This document shows positions 13,169 to 26,400 of a stretch of DNA of 64,000 nt, piece by piece. The translations under genes were made by a program, and so were the position numbers. How positions within the stretch are numbered: position 1 is the stretch's first letter; every line of letters starts with the position of its first letter. Source of the DNA: Tragulus kanchil (Eukaryota > Chordata > Mammalia > Artiodactyla > Tragulidae); contig JAIOJX010000032.1 in assembly GCA_022376925.1 (NCBI GenBank), forward strand, positions 197,714,939-197,778,938. The letters are read 5' to 3'. The notes below the pieces were generated by a model that was not told the DNA's origin, ran no database searches, and saw only the letters and a program-made list of their open reading frames with translations.

Positions 13169-14553
13169 TTGTGCTCTTCATTTATTTCAGGGATAGCTCA
13201 AGAACCTTTGATATGGCCTTCTGGGAATTCAGTGCATTCTCCCAGTAAGTCGCAGGAGCTCCACCCAAATGGCACCCCTGAAGTGGGTCTCACTGCTCAG
13301 CAGGTCCCTGACCTCTTCTCACAATACTCCCAAACTCCACCAGTTCTTCCCGTGCTTGGGACTGAGGGGCTAGCAGTGTGCAAACAGCATCAGAGGTTCC
13401 TTTTATAACATATTACCGCTTCTCAAAACCCTCAGAAGACTTTCTGTCTCATTCAGAATTAAATACAAAAACTTCACTGTGGCCTCGTGGACTCTAAGAT
13501 CTTCCCACAGGCTTAAGCTCCCCTGTAGAACAGTGTCCTCTGTAGAATGGCCTTTAGTAAATGTTTGCAGATGGAATAAATGAATAGAACTGTCTCCTCA
13601 TTGCATAAGATGCATGCATGCACTCAAAAATGAATACCTTTTGAATACTGTTTCTGTGGAAGGACCGGATGAATTACTGGGAGTGCACTGAGGAACAAAG
13701 ACAAGACATTTGCCACCATACAATACTTGCTTCCCACTGTCAACACAAACATCAATCGAAGAACCACACAAATAAATGAAACATTAGTACTCAGATGAGT
13801 GCTGTAAAGGAAAAGCTTATGACATAGCTGAGAGCTTGTTTACAGAATTAGTGACGACATAGGCGCCTTCCCTGAGGAAGTGATGAAAGATAATAAAAGT
13901 TAACCAGTTCACTTAAGATTTCTACATTTCATTACTAATTAATGTAAATTTTACATTAAAAAGTGGAGTTAATGATATGCATGCTGAAGTCTTTAGGGCA
14001 AAGGGTAATAATGTGCCCAATTCACTTTGTAATGTGTCCAAAAAATAAATTGGGTTAATGGATAAATGTTGGGATGAATAGATGGTTTAATATGTGATAA
14101 GGCAAATATGACAAAGTATTAATAGTAGAATATAGATTATAGGTATTTGGATGATCTCTGTAAATTTCTTTCAGATTTCTTGTATGCTTGAAAATACTCA
14201 TATTGTTGGAGGGGGGAAAGTATTAACCAGATGGGGTACTGGAGGGGATATTCTCCACCAAGGGCACAGTATGTACAAAAGTCATCATATGCCAATGACA
14301 CTTCTAGTACTTTTAGGTTTGGGATGATCTCTGTAGATAGATCAGTGTATTTCTAAATATTGGATATAGTTTTGCTAAAGTTTTTGTTGTTTCTGCTTTG
14401 TACTCTCTGGACTAATTTTAATTAGCTGTAATTTTCGACCTCCTTTTCTCCATTGAAAAATCCTGCAACTGACAGTAATTCACAGAATCACTTTTTTTTT
14501 TTATATATACTTGCTATTTAGAAAGTCCTTGACAGTTTTTTAAGTACTTTCCT
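13169..14553. other. Intronic stretch with no recognised gene
   Basis: No gene or clear repeat is recognised. The 79-codon + strand ORF at 13169-13408 has no supporting splice or family signal. The sequence after 13900 is AT-rich. Confidence 0.5.
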
Positions 14554-14730
14554 GGGCTTCCCTGGTGACTCAGATGGCAAAGAATCTGCCTGCAATGCAA
14601 GAGATCCCCTGGAAAAGGGAACAGCTACCCCATCCAGTATTCTTGCCTAGAGAATTCCATGCACAGAAGAACCTGGCAGCCTACAGTCCATGGGGTTGCA
14701 AAGAGTCAGACATGACTGAGTGACTTTCAC
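14554..14730 (+). mobile_element. Bov-tA SINE
   Basis: The tRNA-Glu-like head (gggcttccctggtgactcag) is followed by the Bov-A body through tattcttgcctagagaattc, ending gactgagtgactttcac. Confidence 0.88.
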
Positions 14731-14888
14731 TATACTACTGATAGTTTTCAAATTCACTTTCAAATTCACTCTTACTCAATAATTACAGTTACTCTATGAG
14801 AGGGGGACCAAATAATGATAATGATAGAGACCATTATCATTTATCCACATTTTTCAAATAAAAGACTAAAACTTAGAAGGGCAGGAGA

Positions 14889-14995
14889 GGAATTCCCTGG
14901 TTGTCCAATGGTTAGGACTCTCCCCTGCTGGGGAACTAAGATTCCAAAAGGTGCATGGCAGGGTTTAAAAAAATAAATAAAATTAGTTAAACAAG
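14889..14995 (+). mobile_element. ART2A/CHR-like SINE, truncated
   Basis: The gaattccctggttgtccaat head is followed by a shortened ggggaactaagattcc body and an A-rich tail. It is diverged. Confidence 0.6.
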
Positions 14996-15244
14996 AGGAG
15001 CAGAGGAAAGTGATACTCACCAGAACACAAAATACAGGTAATGTTACTGAAACTGCATCTTCACAAATAAGGTAGACTGACTTCTGGTTCAGCATTCCTT
15101 CACCTTACCACTGTTTTCCCTCAGCCAGCTTGAAACACGTGCCTGGAATCAGTAAATTCATAAGACATAGTTCCTTAACCTGTCACTTTAGGCAGAAATC
15201 GCTTAACTCAGTCTCTTTCAGGAAACTCTTGCTTACACTATTTT

Positions 15245-15246
<2 letters not shown>

Positions 15247-15283
<37 letters not shown>
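15247..15283. repeat. (TA)n microsatellite
   Basis: About 18 uninterrupted TA units are followed by a T-rich run. It lies beside the old SINE at 15296 and may have arisen from its tail. Confidence 0.95.
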
Positions 15284-15285
<2 letters not shown>

Positions 15286-15295
15286 TTTTTTTCAT

Positions 15296-15716
15296 TTTAC
15301 ATATTTATCTTATATTTTGGCCACATGGCTTGTGGGATCTTAGTTTCCTGACGAGGGATCAAACCAGCATTCCCTGCAATGAAAGATCAGTCTTTTTTAT
15401 TTTTCAATTTTGGTCTCTTTTTTATTGATTTTTTATTTATTTATTTTTCATCCATCCTTATTCTTTCAGCCTGGGCGGGCCTCACATCGCAGCAGCCTCT
15501 CTCGTTGCAGAGCACCAGCTCTGGGTACATGTGCTCCAGAGCGCTGGCTCATAATTGGACACACCAGTACAGCCGCTCCTCGGCATGTGGGATCTTCCCA
15601 GGCCAGGAATTGAACTGGTGCCCCTTGTACTGCATGGCAGTGTCCTTACCCACTGGACCTCCAGGGAAGCTCCAGAAGCTCAGAGTCTTAACCACTGGAC
15701 TGGCAGGGAAATCCCC
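15296..15716 (-). mobile_element. Older ART2A/CHR-like SINE split by a younger SINE
   Basis: On the minus strand the older element starts at 15716 (ggggatttccctgccagtcc), is interrupted after the gagctt motif near 15677, and resumes at about 15380-15296. The resumed part reads gggaatgctggtttgatccc and ends in the ggccaaaat tail. The inserted block is the SINE at 15413-15671. Confidence 0.75.
15413..15671 (-). mobile_element. Young tRNA-derived SINE nested in an older SINE
   Basis: The minus-strand copy ends on the right with the complement of the ccctggaggtccagtgggta head. Its internal body matches the copies at 36199 and 55581. A T-rich run at 15413-15450 is its tail. Confidence 0.82.
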
Positions 15717-16246
15717 ACTATTTACCCATTATCGACATGCAATCACATTTTGGGGGCATTAATTTTCAATTTTAAGAAGTGAAGTCACTTCACAGAAATT
15801 GAAGTATGGATCTCAAGACTCTCCTTATAGAATGGTATTAAGGACTTGGTTTATCATCTGGTATACAAAGAAAGCTAAACTAGTCCGCATTACTCATTGT
15901 ATCTTATTGTTCTTTTATATCAGAAAGTGGCCAGAAAAAACATATTTAAAGAGTGGATCTCCAGGGAGAGATGATTCCTTATTCCTTCTGACTTCCTTTC
16001 TCTTTCAACTCATTCTTCATGTTCTCTTATCAAAAAAAAAAAAAAAAAAAAAAAAAATCCCCAAATTAAGCTAATAATAAAATCATGTATTGACCATAGC
16101 TTGTAATTTGGCTATGTCTAGAAACAAGAACGCTTGTTTCTAGAATGATAGATACTGCAGATTTTTTATAATTCTTTACTGAAAAAGTTTATTGTGAATG
16201 AAGAGTTGGAAAATACCTAGAAAGCCTTCTTTATTCAAAATTTACA

Positions 16247-16555
16247 GGGCTTCCCCTGGTGGTCCAGTGGGTAAGGACGCCGCCTTGCAGTGCAAGGGGC
16301 GCCGGTTCAGTCCCTGGCCTGGGAAGATCCCCCGTGCCGCGGAGCGGCTGAACTGATGTGTCCAATTACCGAGCCGGAGCTCTGGAGCGCATGCGCCTAG
16401 AGCCGGTGCTCTGCGACAACAGATGCCACAGCAATGGGAGGCCCACACGGGCCAAAGAACAAAGACGGATGAAAATGGACAAGAAAGACCAATAGAAGTG
16501 GCCCACCCATCCCCCTCCCTCCCCAACCCACCCCCCCACAAAAAGATAAAAAAAA
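16247..16555 (+). mobile_element. Young tRNA-derived SINE with C-rich 3' segment
   Basis: The full-length copy starts gggcttcccctggtggtcca. A distinctive C-rich segment (16501-16537) precedes the A tail. Target-site duplications aaaatttaca lie at 16237-16246 and 16556-16565. A run of c residues is one base different in its duplicate at 17382. Confidence 0.9.
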
Positions 16556-17381
16556 AAAATTTACAATGAAGATACTCTGCCTATTCTCATATTTCATAAA
16601 TTTGTGCTTTTAAAGGAAATCCTTTACCTCATTTAATTAGAATGGTATTATATGAAGACAAATAGACTGTTGCTGCTGAAAGTTCTAGATTTTAGGTCAA
16701 ATATAGTAACTAATGTTATATTGTCACAATAAGCTAATGTTTTAACAAGCTTTTGTACCCTCTAACCCAATATGGGATGTAAACTGCATGGCAGTGTCCT
16801 TACCCACTGGCCAAAAGGAGTCTTAACCACTGGACTGGCAGGGAAATCCCCACTATTTACCCATTATCGACATGCAATCACATTTTGGGGGCATTAATTT
16901 TCAATTTTAAGAAGTGAAGTCACTTCACAGAAATTGAAGTATGGATCTCAAGACTCTCCTTATAGAATGGTATTAAGGACTTGGTTTATCATCTGGTATA
17001 CAAAGAAAGCTAAACTAGTCCGCATTACTCATTGTATCTTATTGTTCTTTTATATCAGAAAGTGGCCAGAAAAAACATATTTAAAGAGTGGATCTCCAGG
17101 GAGAGATGATTCCTTATTCCTTCTGACTTCCTTTCTCTTTCAACTCATTCTTCATGTTCTCTTATCAAAAAAAAAAAAAAAAAAAAAAAAAATCCCCAAA
17201 TTAAGCTAATAATAAAATCATGTATTGACCATAGCTTGTAATTTGGCTATGTCTAGAAACAAGAACGCTTGTTTCTAGAATGATAGATACTGCAGATTTT
17301 TTATAATTCTTTACTGAAAAAGTTTATTGTGAATGAAGAGTTGGAAAATACCTAGAAAGCCTTCTTTATTCAAAATTTACA

Positions 17382-17690
17382 GGGCTTCCCCTGGTGGTCC
17401 AGTGGGTAAGGACGCCGCCTTGCAGTGCAAGGGGCGCCGGTTCAGTCCCTGGCCTGGGAAGATCCCCCGTGCCGCGGAGCGGCTGAACTGATGTGTCCAA
17501 TTACCGAGCCGGAGCTCTGGAGCGCATGCGCCTAGAGCCGGTGCTCTGCGACAACAGATGCCACAGCAATGGGAGGCCCACACGGGCCAAAGAACAAAGA
17601 CGGATGAAAATGGACAAGAAAGACCAATAGAAGTGGCCCACCCATCCCCCTCCCTCCCCACCCCACCCCCCCACAAAAAGATAAAAAAAA
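17382..17690 (+). mobile_element. Young SINE, duplicate of 16247-16555
   Basis: This is the same insertion and flanks, repeated by tandem duplication 5 at offset 1135. Confidence 0.9.
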
Positions 17691-17917
17691 AAAATTTACA
17701 ATGAAGATACTCTGCCTATTCTCATATTTCATAAATTTGTGCTTTTAAAGGAAATCCTTTACCTCATTTAATTAGAATGGTATTATATGAAGACAAATAG
17801 ACTGTTGCTGCTGAAAGTTCTAGATTTTAGGTCAAATATAGTAACTAATGTTATATTGTCACAATAAGCTAATGTTTTAACAAGCTTTTGTACCCTCTAA
17901 CCCCAATATGCATGTAA

Positions 17918-20900
17918 ACTCTAGTAAGTGGGCATGTAATTTTTAAACCTCTCTTAAAGTGAAGATGAATCCAACCTCTATACCTAGATGTGAAATTAAA
18001 TCTCAGAAACAGAAGTAGAAAAGAATACTGGGTAAAGTAGAAAAAGAATAGCCTTAGTGCTTTGCCAGGCACAGGGAACCACGGAGGGTAAATGACCTCA
18101 AAACTGTGTCCCAACCTAGAGTGATAGTGGAAAATTTTACAGTAATGATTCAAAGAGGGTGTAATCAGCTGGTAAACAATCTTCTGATTGGTTGTTGGTG
18201 AAGTCAGTGGAAGTCAGCATCCTGAACCTTCTGGTTCCAACTGGTGTGGGCAGCATACCACCTTGTTGAGGGGTTCAGTAATTACAAAGCAGCTCCATTG
18301 TTATGTATATCCCTTGTTGGAGAACCAAGACTTTACCCTAAGTCTACACTATTGTTTCTTTGACTTCTAAGTCTTAGCATCCTCTCCCTTCCCTAATCAG
18401 CAACTATTTGAACCTGCTCCTTAGATCTCCAGGAAGATCACAGAGTCTGAATGAAGCCTATTTTCTGTAATCAAGAAATGGGGGACACAGGGAGACTTTT
18501 GTGCCCAGGAGTCCCACAGGGTCCTGCTTGGTGTCAAAAGTACCCATTTCTACTCCTAGAAATAAAGGACTTCTTTGACATTCCAAGAAATCCATGCAAC
18601 TTTGAGCACTGGAGCTCCTTGAAGGATATGTATCTGCAAAATGACTTTACTGGCCTATTTTCTGCTACTTTTTCACTTGGTTCCAGCAAGTGTGCTACAG
18701 TTTGGATGAAAAGAGGACCCTATGAAGCTGATACAGCTGCACTGGATGGAGTCACCACAAGTGAAAAGGCAGATAGGCAGTCCTGTCTATGACCTCACTC
18801 TTCCTCTTCTTCACACTTGTTTGCTCAGGTCCTTTTACCACCTTTCAACCATTTGTCAAAAAAAGTCTTGCAATGGGTTTCTTTCCAAATGAAATAGAAT
18901 TGCATTTTTGAACTGTAATAAATTTCTCTGTAACCTCGTTTATTTAATATCTGTATAGTGCCAAAAATGCACACACATTTATGAAGTAAAAACATAGACA
19001 CTATATCCTTTATCATCAGAACCCCAAAACTTGTGATTTCAATAGCACTATAAGAAAATAGTGGGTTTTATATGTTAATAAGAAAATGAACACATGCATT
19101 TTTACAAAGAAAAGTATATTTGCACAAATATACCTATTATATCTATTTTGTAAGCTTTGTCTACAGGAGACAGGAATCTAAGAATTTCAGCAAAGCTCCC
19201 TTCTCATTCCTAATAACTGCTACTTATGTTGTCATCTTGTATTATTCAATTTCCCTGAAGTTTGAGGCAAAGGAACGCCTAAAGAAAAATGTACTGTACA
19301 CCAGTCCAAACTGTTCAGCTCCATAGCAGTCTGGTGTGTGTTGTAGGTTTTGGGATAGTATAATTGCCAGCTGATTCATGGCCCTTTCCAACAGTTATCT
19401 AAACATGCCTGTAGGTTCAGAAGACCTAACAGACAGGATTTCTGAATTTCACTATTGTTTCTACCACTGGATCTTACCCTTAATCTAGAGAAAATAAATG
19501 CAACAACAGACTTTTGCTTCTAGGTTTTTAATGTAGAGGCCAAAATTCAGTAGGTTGATTAGAACATGGTCACTGGGTTCATCTTAAATCTCCTTTCCCA
19601 GAGTCAAGCTTGTCAAGGACGTATCTTCATATAAAGCACATATGATTGATTACAGCTTCTAGCTGCTCTCCTTTTCAATTGATGATTTGCCATGAAAATA
19701 GACTGCTTGGGTTTGCATACCAATTTTGCCACCACATGACTAGGGTTGTTTACACTTTGCTCCTCAATAACTCCTCTGTAAAATGGAGATGACATTAGTA
19801 TCTACATTGTTTGATGGTGTGAGGGTTAAGAATTGTATTCCAAATTGAATTACATTTGTACAGTTTAGTCTTTAATTAGCCTACTACAGAAGATTAGATA
19901 CAATTTACTTCCTAGGCCAGTGGAAGTCCACTTCTTAAGCCTCTGAGATAAACCACGTACAACATTTGTAGTGTTGTATTGATCTTTATGAAATGGAGTC
20001 TTGATTGTGAATTTCTGTTTGTTTTCAAATGTGACTTAGTATCTTGTAACATTTTCAAGAGAGAAATACTCATTAAACCCCTCTGTGAATGTCTGATTTA
20101 TTTCTTCTAGGAAATTGACTTAAGGAAATTTTTAAGATAGCTTAAGCACCTGTCATTTGCTGCTGCCATTATTAAAACTTGAGAAGTTGTTTCTTTAATT
20201 CTACCGATGAAGACTTATCTATGCCCTTTAAAGCATTCAACTATGTAAGGCAGAAATAATTCACCAGCTCAAAAAGCAGTTTTCCTGGCTCTCTATGAGG
20301 TATTTTGTCCTAAGAGCTATCATGCTCTAGGTCCTCATAGTATCTCTAAAATCCAGCAGGTTACCTGTTTAGGCTTCCCATCTGCTATTCTTGTCTCTCT
20401 AGCACAGTTAGCTTTGGGGGAAAAGTGAACTTGAAATGCCAGGTAATGTGATAAGACTCTAATCACAGAATCCCAGCCAACCTCACATTAAAAAAAAAAA
20501 AAGAAAGTTTGAACGTGAATATGCATACTCCTAAGTCTGTATGCCAAAGTGGTAGGTTTAAGCATGCTAACATTCATAGAGGGGACAGAAAATAAACGTG
20601 CTCTCCTGATAGTACTTAGTCATAAAATTATGAGACCTGAGATGCCTGCAGGCCTGGTCTCATTATCTTCATTACTTCGTATCTTATTGTTGCAGATGCC
20701 TTAGAAATCTCAGCATCTGTACATGTAATTTCCTTAAAATAAATGCCCTTAACTTTTCTCTTTGTTTAATTCTTACATCTTTTGCATATTCATATTCTCC
20801 GTCCAGTAAATTAAGAGTTCCCACCGAACAGAAAGTGTGCTGTCTACATCTTATGGATCTTTCCATGTTATCTAGATAACATGGGTGTTAATTGGGTGTT

Positions 20901-21636
20901 AATTGATTGACTAGAATATAAGGATAAAGACAAAGATACGTGAACCAGAAATTATTTCTGATATTGAGCAAGATATTGTAGAACAAACCATAAATGAAAT
21001 GTAAAATAGTCACAACTGAAATAGGTAATCAAAGTATAAAACTTAACTGAGACACAGGGGATATTGGGAAAGGAAGTAGAAAAATAACTGCACTTAAAAA
21101 GAGGCAAGCAATTTTTTAATTGAAGGTTTGCTCAAAAAAAGTCGCCATTTGAATAAGTAGTCAAACATGATCAAACAGCCAAAATAAACTAGTATGTATA
21201 AGCATGTAACAAAAAAAAAGCCCTTTTCCATGCATCACCTGATTGAAAACTTCAAGCAAAAATATTTGCATAACCTGCTGGTTTTGTAGTAGCAAAAAAA
21301 TTATTTGCTTATTTTAAGATCAAATGATTTTAACATATCATTATTTAATTCAGGTTCAGAGGGCCACTTTTGAATGAGAAAAATTATGAGATGAAAAAAT
21401 AAAAATAAAGTTTTTAAACTACAAGTTGTACTGAAACCATAGTTTATGAAGAAGAGTTTATTCAATGCATAAAATACTGCTTTAAAATCACCATGACATT
21501 GATTTGTATTTTGCTATTCAAGGGCCAATATAATACTGGAGGACAGCTATAATTTTACTATTTAAATGAATATAGCATATATGTTGGTGAAAACTACTAG
21601 TTCTCCTAAATCTACACATTAGGGACTGTGTTAAGA
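17918..21636. other. Intronic stretch with no recognised gene
   Basis: It is AT-rich. It holds a 113-codon ORF at 18451-18792 without family resemblance, a MIR-like piece at 19700-19830 and short A-runs at 20488 and 21211. I see no splice-site-bounded coding block. Confidence 0.5.
19700..19830 (+). repeat. MIR-like SINE
   Basis: The order of tagactgcttgggtttg, a cacatgactagg segment, and ctgtaaaatggagatgac matches the MIR consensus layout. It is well diverged. Confidence 0.65.
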
Positions 21637-21960
21637 AACATTTCATTTTTTTATTGAAATACAGTTCATTTACAGTGTTGTGTTAATTTCTCTGTGCAGC
21701 ATAGTTTGACTCAGCTATACATGTATATACAGTCTTTTTTTATATTCTTTTCCATTATGATTGATATCAGGATATTGAATATAGTTCTCTGTGCTATTCA
21801 GTAAGACCTTGTTATTTATCCATTCTTTATGTAATTGTTTGCATCTACTAACTTCAAACTTACAATCCATCCCTTCTTATTCCCCTCACACTTGACCACA
21901 ACAAGTATGTTCCCTATTGTCTGTGAGTCTAAGAAACATGTTGTTTTGATGAATCTGTCC
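21637..21960 (-). mobile_element. LINE-1 3' end fragment
   Basis: The + strand begins with a T-run and attgaaatacagttcattta, and continues with cagctatacatgtatataca and ctctgtgctattcagtaaga. This is the reverse complement of an artiodactyl LINE-1 3' region. It is heavily 5'-truncated. Confidence 0.72.
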
Positions 21961-23118
21961 TACACATGAAAAAATTAAATGAAGCCATTTAAAATGCATG
22001 GCAGTTTGAGTTGAGCACATGCGGCAAAAAAATTAACAATGATATATATTAAGCAGAAGGAACAAACTATTAAGTCCTTTAAGTGGAACTTGGGAAGGAA
22101 GTTTAGGTGAAACTTGAAAAGTTATAAAAGTGAAGAAACAGCAATTACAGCTTCCAGTTACAAAATGACGAAGTAAGGATGTTTCTACTCTCAACAATCA
22201 CATTAGAAAAATACAAATATGAAAAAACAGAAACAGTGGTTTACCTGCTGACAACTGAAAGACATCTGTAACTCCAAGTCAAAGAACATAGAAAGAGAAA
22301 GGGTAAAATGGTTCATAACAGTAGAGAGGGTAAAATGACTCTTAATATGCTTGTCAAGGGGAGAGCTATGGAAGGCCAATTATATTCACCCTGTAGAATT
22401 TCAGAAAGGCTTTTGAGCTGTAAGTACCCTTTTATTGCAGAAGGAGAGAGTGGAAATGAGGACATTGAACATGTCTTCAAGCGAGAGTTAGAACCTCCAC
22501 TCTTTCGCCCTTCCTGCCCCTCCACAGACCTAGCAGGAGCCGTAAGAGTATGCTCTGGAGAAGCTCTGAATTGGAGGTGAAGGCAGAGAACAGCCTCTGT
22601 GTGAGCTAAGGATAGGAAGAGGAAATGAAAGTGAGTGTTCTAGACAATGAGAACTCCAGTTCCTAACCCTGTCTAGTTCCAAAAAAAACTGAACTCCTCC
22701 TGGGAAAAGCCCACACACACATATAATTTGGAGCTTTCTCCCAATTTTAAGTCATTTGACCACATGATTAGCCTACAACTTAAGTATATAATTCTCAGGC
22801 ATTATTTGCAATAAATTATGTGCTATGCATTGGTAAATAAGAAATCATGAACTCTTACACCTTAACACCGTAAAAGTTGCTTTTTCATTCACATTAAGTT
22901 CCAATATGGTGGGTGGCTCTCTGTCTTATAGTTCTGCCATCTGGCACGTGTGACCTCCAAGGTCCTTATGACAGGATCTAAGATAGGAGAGGGAACACAT
23001 AGACTCTTGACTCTCTCAGTCCAGAAGTGACACTTTTCACTTGCATTCATTATCTCTCGGGCAGAACAGTTCACATGGGAGCTGTAGAGGGACACGTGAA
23101 ATATTATGTGGTCACTAA

Positions 23119-23430
23119 CTTCTCTGGTAACTCAGCTGGTAAAGAATGTTTCTGCAGTGCAGGAGACCCCAGTTTGATTCCTGGACTGGGAAGATCCCCT
23201 GGAGAAGGGATCGGCTACCCACTTCAGTGTGCTTGGGCTTCCATGATGGCTCAGATGGTAACTACACCTGCAATGTTGGAGACTGGGGTTGGAAAGATCC
23301 CCTGGAGGAGGGCATGACAACCCACTCCAGTCTTCTTGTCTGGATAATCCCCATGCACAGATGAGCCTGGCAGGCTACAGTCTGTGGAGTCCCAAAGAAG
23401 CAATAGGACTGAGTGACTTAAGCACAGCAC
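23119..23430 (+). mobile_element. BOV-A2-like dimeric SINE
   Basis: Two Bov-A-type heads follow each other (cttctctggtaactcagctg at 23119 and gggcttccatgatggctcag near 23228). The shared body ends gactgagtgacttaagc. Confidence 0.82.
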
Positions 23431-24173
23431 AGCTCTGTGCAAATTTACATCTGAGTTATTGCAGGACACTTTCTTCACATGCACCAGCCATGGGATTTGT
23501 TTTTAAGGTCACTGAATATTTACAATTCACTTTGAATGTAAAAACTACTATCTATGTGCCTGGTCTATGACAGGACTAAGAATGCAGAGGTGCATATGGT
23601 ACTGTCTCCGTTCTCAAGGTTATTTTACTATTTAACATCTTAGCTAGGTATTGGCTTTGAAATAATTTTCAGATCATCCCCTCTTAGTGGTTATATCACT
23701 ATGTATAAATCAGTGACTAGCTAATCAAAGACTATTGATTTGTAATCAAAAGGACCTTTTGTCCCTGTTGCAAATATTTAATTTCAGATATTTCTTCCAA
23801 GTCTTTTGAGAACTGCGCTTTTGCTTCTTAACTAAAATAATTGTTGAGGACTCTTCTTTACAATAGAAACATGTAAGGATCTCTAATGTGTTCTGTATAT
23901 AAGAAAATGCAAATTTATCTATTTCTCAGTATTACCTTGTGATTTATTTCTTCTGTTCACTGAAGCAGGTTTATAAATTAATATGAAATACTCTATAGAA
24001 AGTTTCATAGCACATCCATTGAAAGCAATTATCTAAGATAGGAGAGGGAACACATAGACTCTTGACTCTCTCAGTCCAGAAGTGACACTTTTCACTTGCA
24101 TTCATTATCTCTCGGGCAGAACAGTTCACATGGGAGCTGTAGAGGGACACGTGAAATATTATGTGGTCACTAA

Positions 24174-24485
24174 CTTCTCTGGTAACTCAGCTGGTAAAGA
24201 ATGTTTCTGCAGTGCAGGAGACCCCAGTTTGATTCCTGGACTGGGAAGATCCCCTGGAGAAGGGATCGGCTACCCACTTCAGTGTGCTTGGGCTTCCATG
24301 ATGGCTCAGATGGTAACTACACCTGCAATGTTGGAGACTGGGGTTGGAAAGATCCCCTGGAGGAGGGCATGACAACCCACTCCAGTCTTCTTGTCTGGAT
24401 AATCCCCATGCACAGATGAGCCTGGCAGGCTACAGTCTGTGGAGTCCCAAAGAAGCAATAGGACTGAGTGACTTAAGCACAGCAC
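24174..24485 (+). mobile_element. BOV-A2-like SINE, duplicate of 23119-23430
   Basis: This is the same insertion repeated by tandem duplication 6 at offset 1055. Confidence 0.82.
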
Positions 24486-25327
24486 AGCTCTGTGCAAATT
24501 TACATCTGAGTTATTGCAGGACACTTTCTTCACATGCACCAGCCATGGGATTTGTTTTTAAGGTCACTGAATATTTACAATTCACTTTGAATGTAAAAAC
24601 TACTATCTATGTGCCTGGTCTATGACAGGACTAAGAATGCAGAGGTGCATATGGTACTGTCTCCGTTCTCAAGGTTATTTTACTATTTAACATCTTAGCT
24701 AGGTATTGGCTTTGAAATAATTTTCAGATCATCCCCTCTTAGTGGTTATATCACTATGTATAAATCAGTGACTAGCTAATCAAAGACTATTGATTTGTAA
24801 TCAAAAGGACCTTTTGTCCCTGTTGCAAATATTTAATTTCAGATATTTCTTCCAAGTCTTTTGAGAACTGCGCTTTTGCTTCTTAACTAAAATAATTGTT
24901 GAGGACTCTTCTTTACAATAGAAACATGTAAGGATCTCTAATGTGTTCTGTATATAAGAAAATGCAAATTTATCTATTTCTCAGTATTACCTTGTGATTT
25001 ATTTCTTCTGTTCACTGAAGCAGGTTTATAAATTAATATGAAATACTCTATAGAAAGTTTCATAGCACATCCATTGAAAGCAATTATCTAAGAAGAGCTT
25101 AGTATCTGAGGCAGTTTACAAATGTATCTCATATACTTATTTAAAGAATTTTATTTTCTGATTTAGAAACATATATTTATCTTAGAAATACTATTTATTC
25201 TTATTTGATTCTCTCAATCTACAGCTGGAACTGCTTGTACCAATGGTAAAACTGAGTTTTTGTAGTTGGATTCTGAGAGTATTGATCAATTTTTTATAAT
25301 GTTTGCTTGCCTTGTTTTCTTTTCTAG

Positions 25328-25405
25328 AGTACCCGAGTGGCCTTGGACCATCTGGAGTCTGTGCCTGAGAAACTGAGCCTACTAGAAGATTTCAAAGGCT
25401 TCAGA
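25328..25405 (+). CDS. Internal coding exon 1 of an unidentified gene
   Basis: This is a 78-nt exon. It is preceded by a pyrimidine-rich tract ending in tttctag and followed by a gtgaga donor. In frame it encodes 26 residues starting STRVALDHLESVPEKLS and ending EDFKGFR, with no stop. Both boundaries are phase 0, so it joins directly to the exon at 32438-32551. The acidic/leucine pattern could be a short helix. I do not recognise the protein. Recognition rests on splice sites, codon-like composition and phase agreement with the two downstream exons. The exon lies in a unit duplicated at 25020-27166, and its second copy is probably an assembly artefact. An alternative acceptor two bases downstream is possible but would break the shared frame. 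Confidence 0.72.
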
Positions 25406-26400
25406 GTGAGAAAGAGTTGGCTTGTCTCTTTCAGTATTTTTATCTGAGTGAGAACAAGTGACATCTTCCTGATGTGCAAAGAAAATTGTAGGGAGGGAAG
25501 AAAGACCTCAAAACATCGGGGACTCTTAGCTCTCAGTCTTATCAGCGTTTATTGACATTTGCAAAGCCAAGACTGAAAATAATGGAGTTTATATATTAGC
25601 ACAATAAAGGAAAAGAGAGCCATTTCCCCTATTACCAGAAGCTCATTGGCCCCCAAAACTTTAATTATAGCTTAGAAAAATCTAAGAATTAAGAGGAATT
25701 CCACATTACAGTGGTGATAGCTCTTTTCATGAGCAATTTTAATTTGTGAATTATCTTCTTTTATTAAATCAAAATTTCCAGAGTACTGTTTGGCTTAGAG
25801 ATATAGTAATGCACAGGTTATCCCTATACTACAATATATAGATTCAAATTCACATAGAATTTTAGATTTTATATCCAATGCTATTTATTGATAAAACTGT
25901 AACTTCAAAGGATTTCATTATCAAGCCAATTAGTTACATGTGTGGACTTGCCTATTGTAATTTTTTTTAAGTTGTTCATAGAGGAGAGAGATGAAGCAAA
26001 TTACCCTGCCACTCAGTTCTGCCAGACAAGGTCCAGACCAGATAACATCTTCATATGTCCCCTTAAGGATGCATATGTAGTAGACAATTTTAGCAGGTTT
26101 ATAAATTAATATGAAATACTCTATAGAAAGTTTCATAGCACATCCATTGAAAGCAATTATCTAAGAAGAGCTTAGTATCTGAGGCAGTTTACAAATGTAT
26201 CTCATATACTTATTTAAAGAATTTTATTTTCTGATTTAGAAACATATATTTATCTTAGAAATACTATTTATTCTTATTTGATTCTCTCAATCTACAGCTG
26301 GAACTGCTTGTACCAATGGTAAAACTGAGTTTTTGTAGTTGGATTCTGAGAGTATTGATCAATTTTTTATAATGTTTGCTTGCCTTGTTTTCTTTTCTAG

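Larger units (their letters stand above)
15683..17917. repeat. Tandem duplication 5, 1135-bp period
   Basis: Bases 15683-16781 recur at 16818-17917, including a 26-base poly-A run of equal length in both copies. The junction at 16785-16817 contains a damaged echo of 15631-15682: it keeps the tgcatggcagtgtcc piece and loses about 22 bases. Confidence 0.95.
22978..25092. repeat. Tandem duplication 6, 1055-bp period
   Basis: Bases 22978-24037 recur at 24033-25092, directly head to tail with atctaag microhomology at the junction. The unit carries a BOV-A2-like SINE. Confidence 0.95.

Noticed and set aside
18451..18792. 113-codon + strand ORF
   Set aside because: No family resemblance and no splice-site pair. 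The length is within chance in this window.
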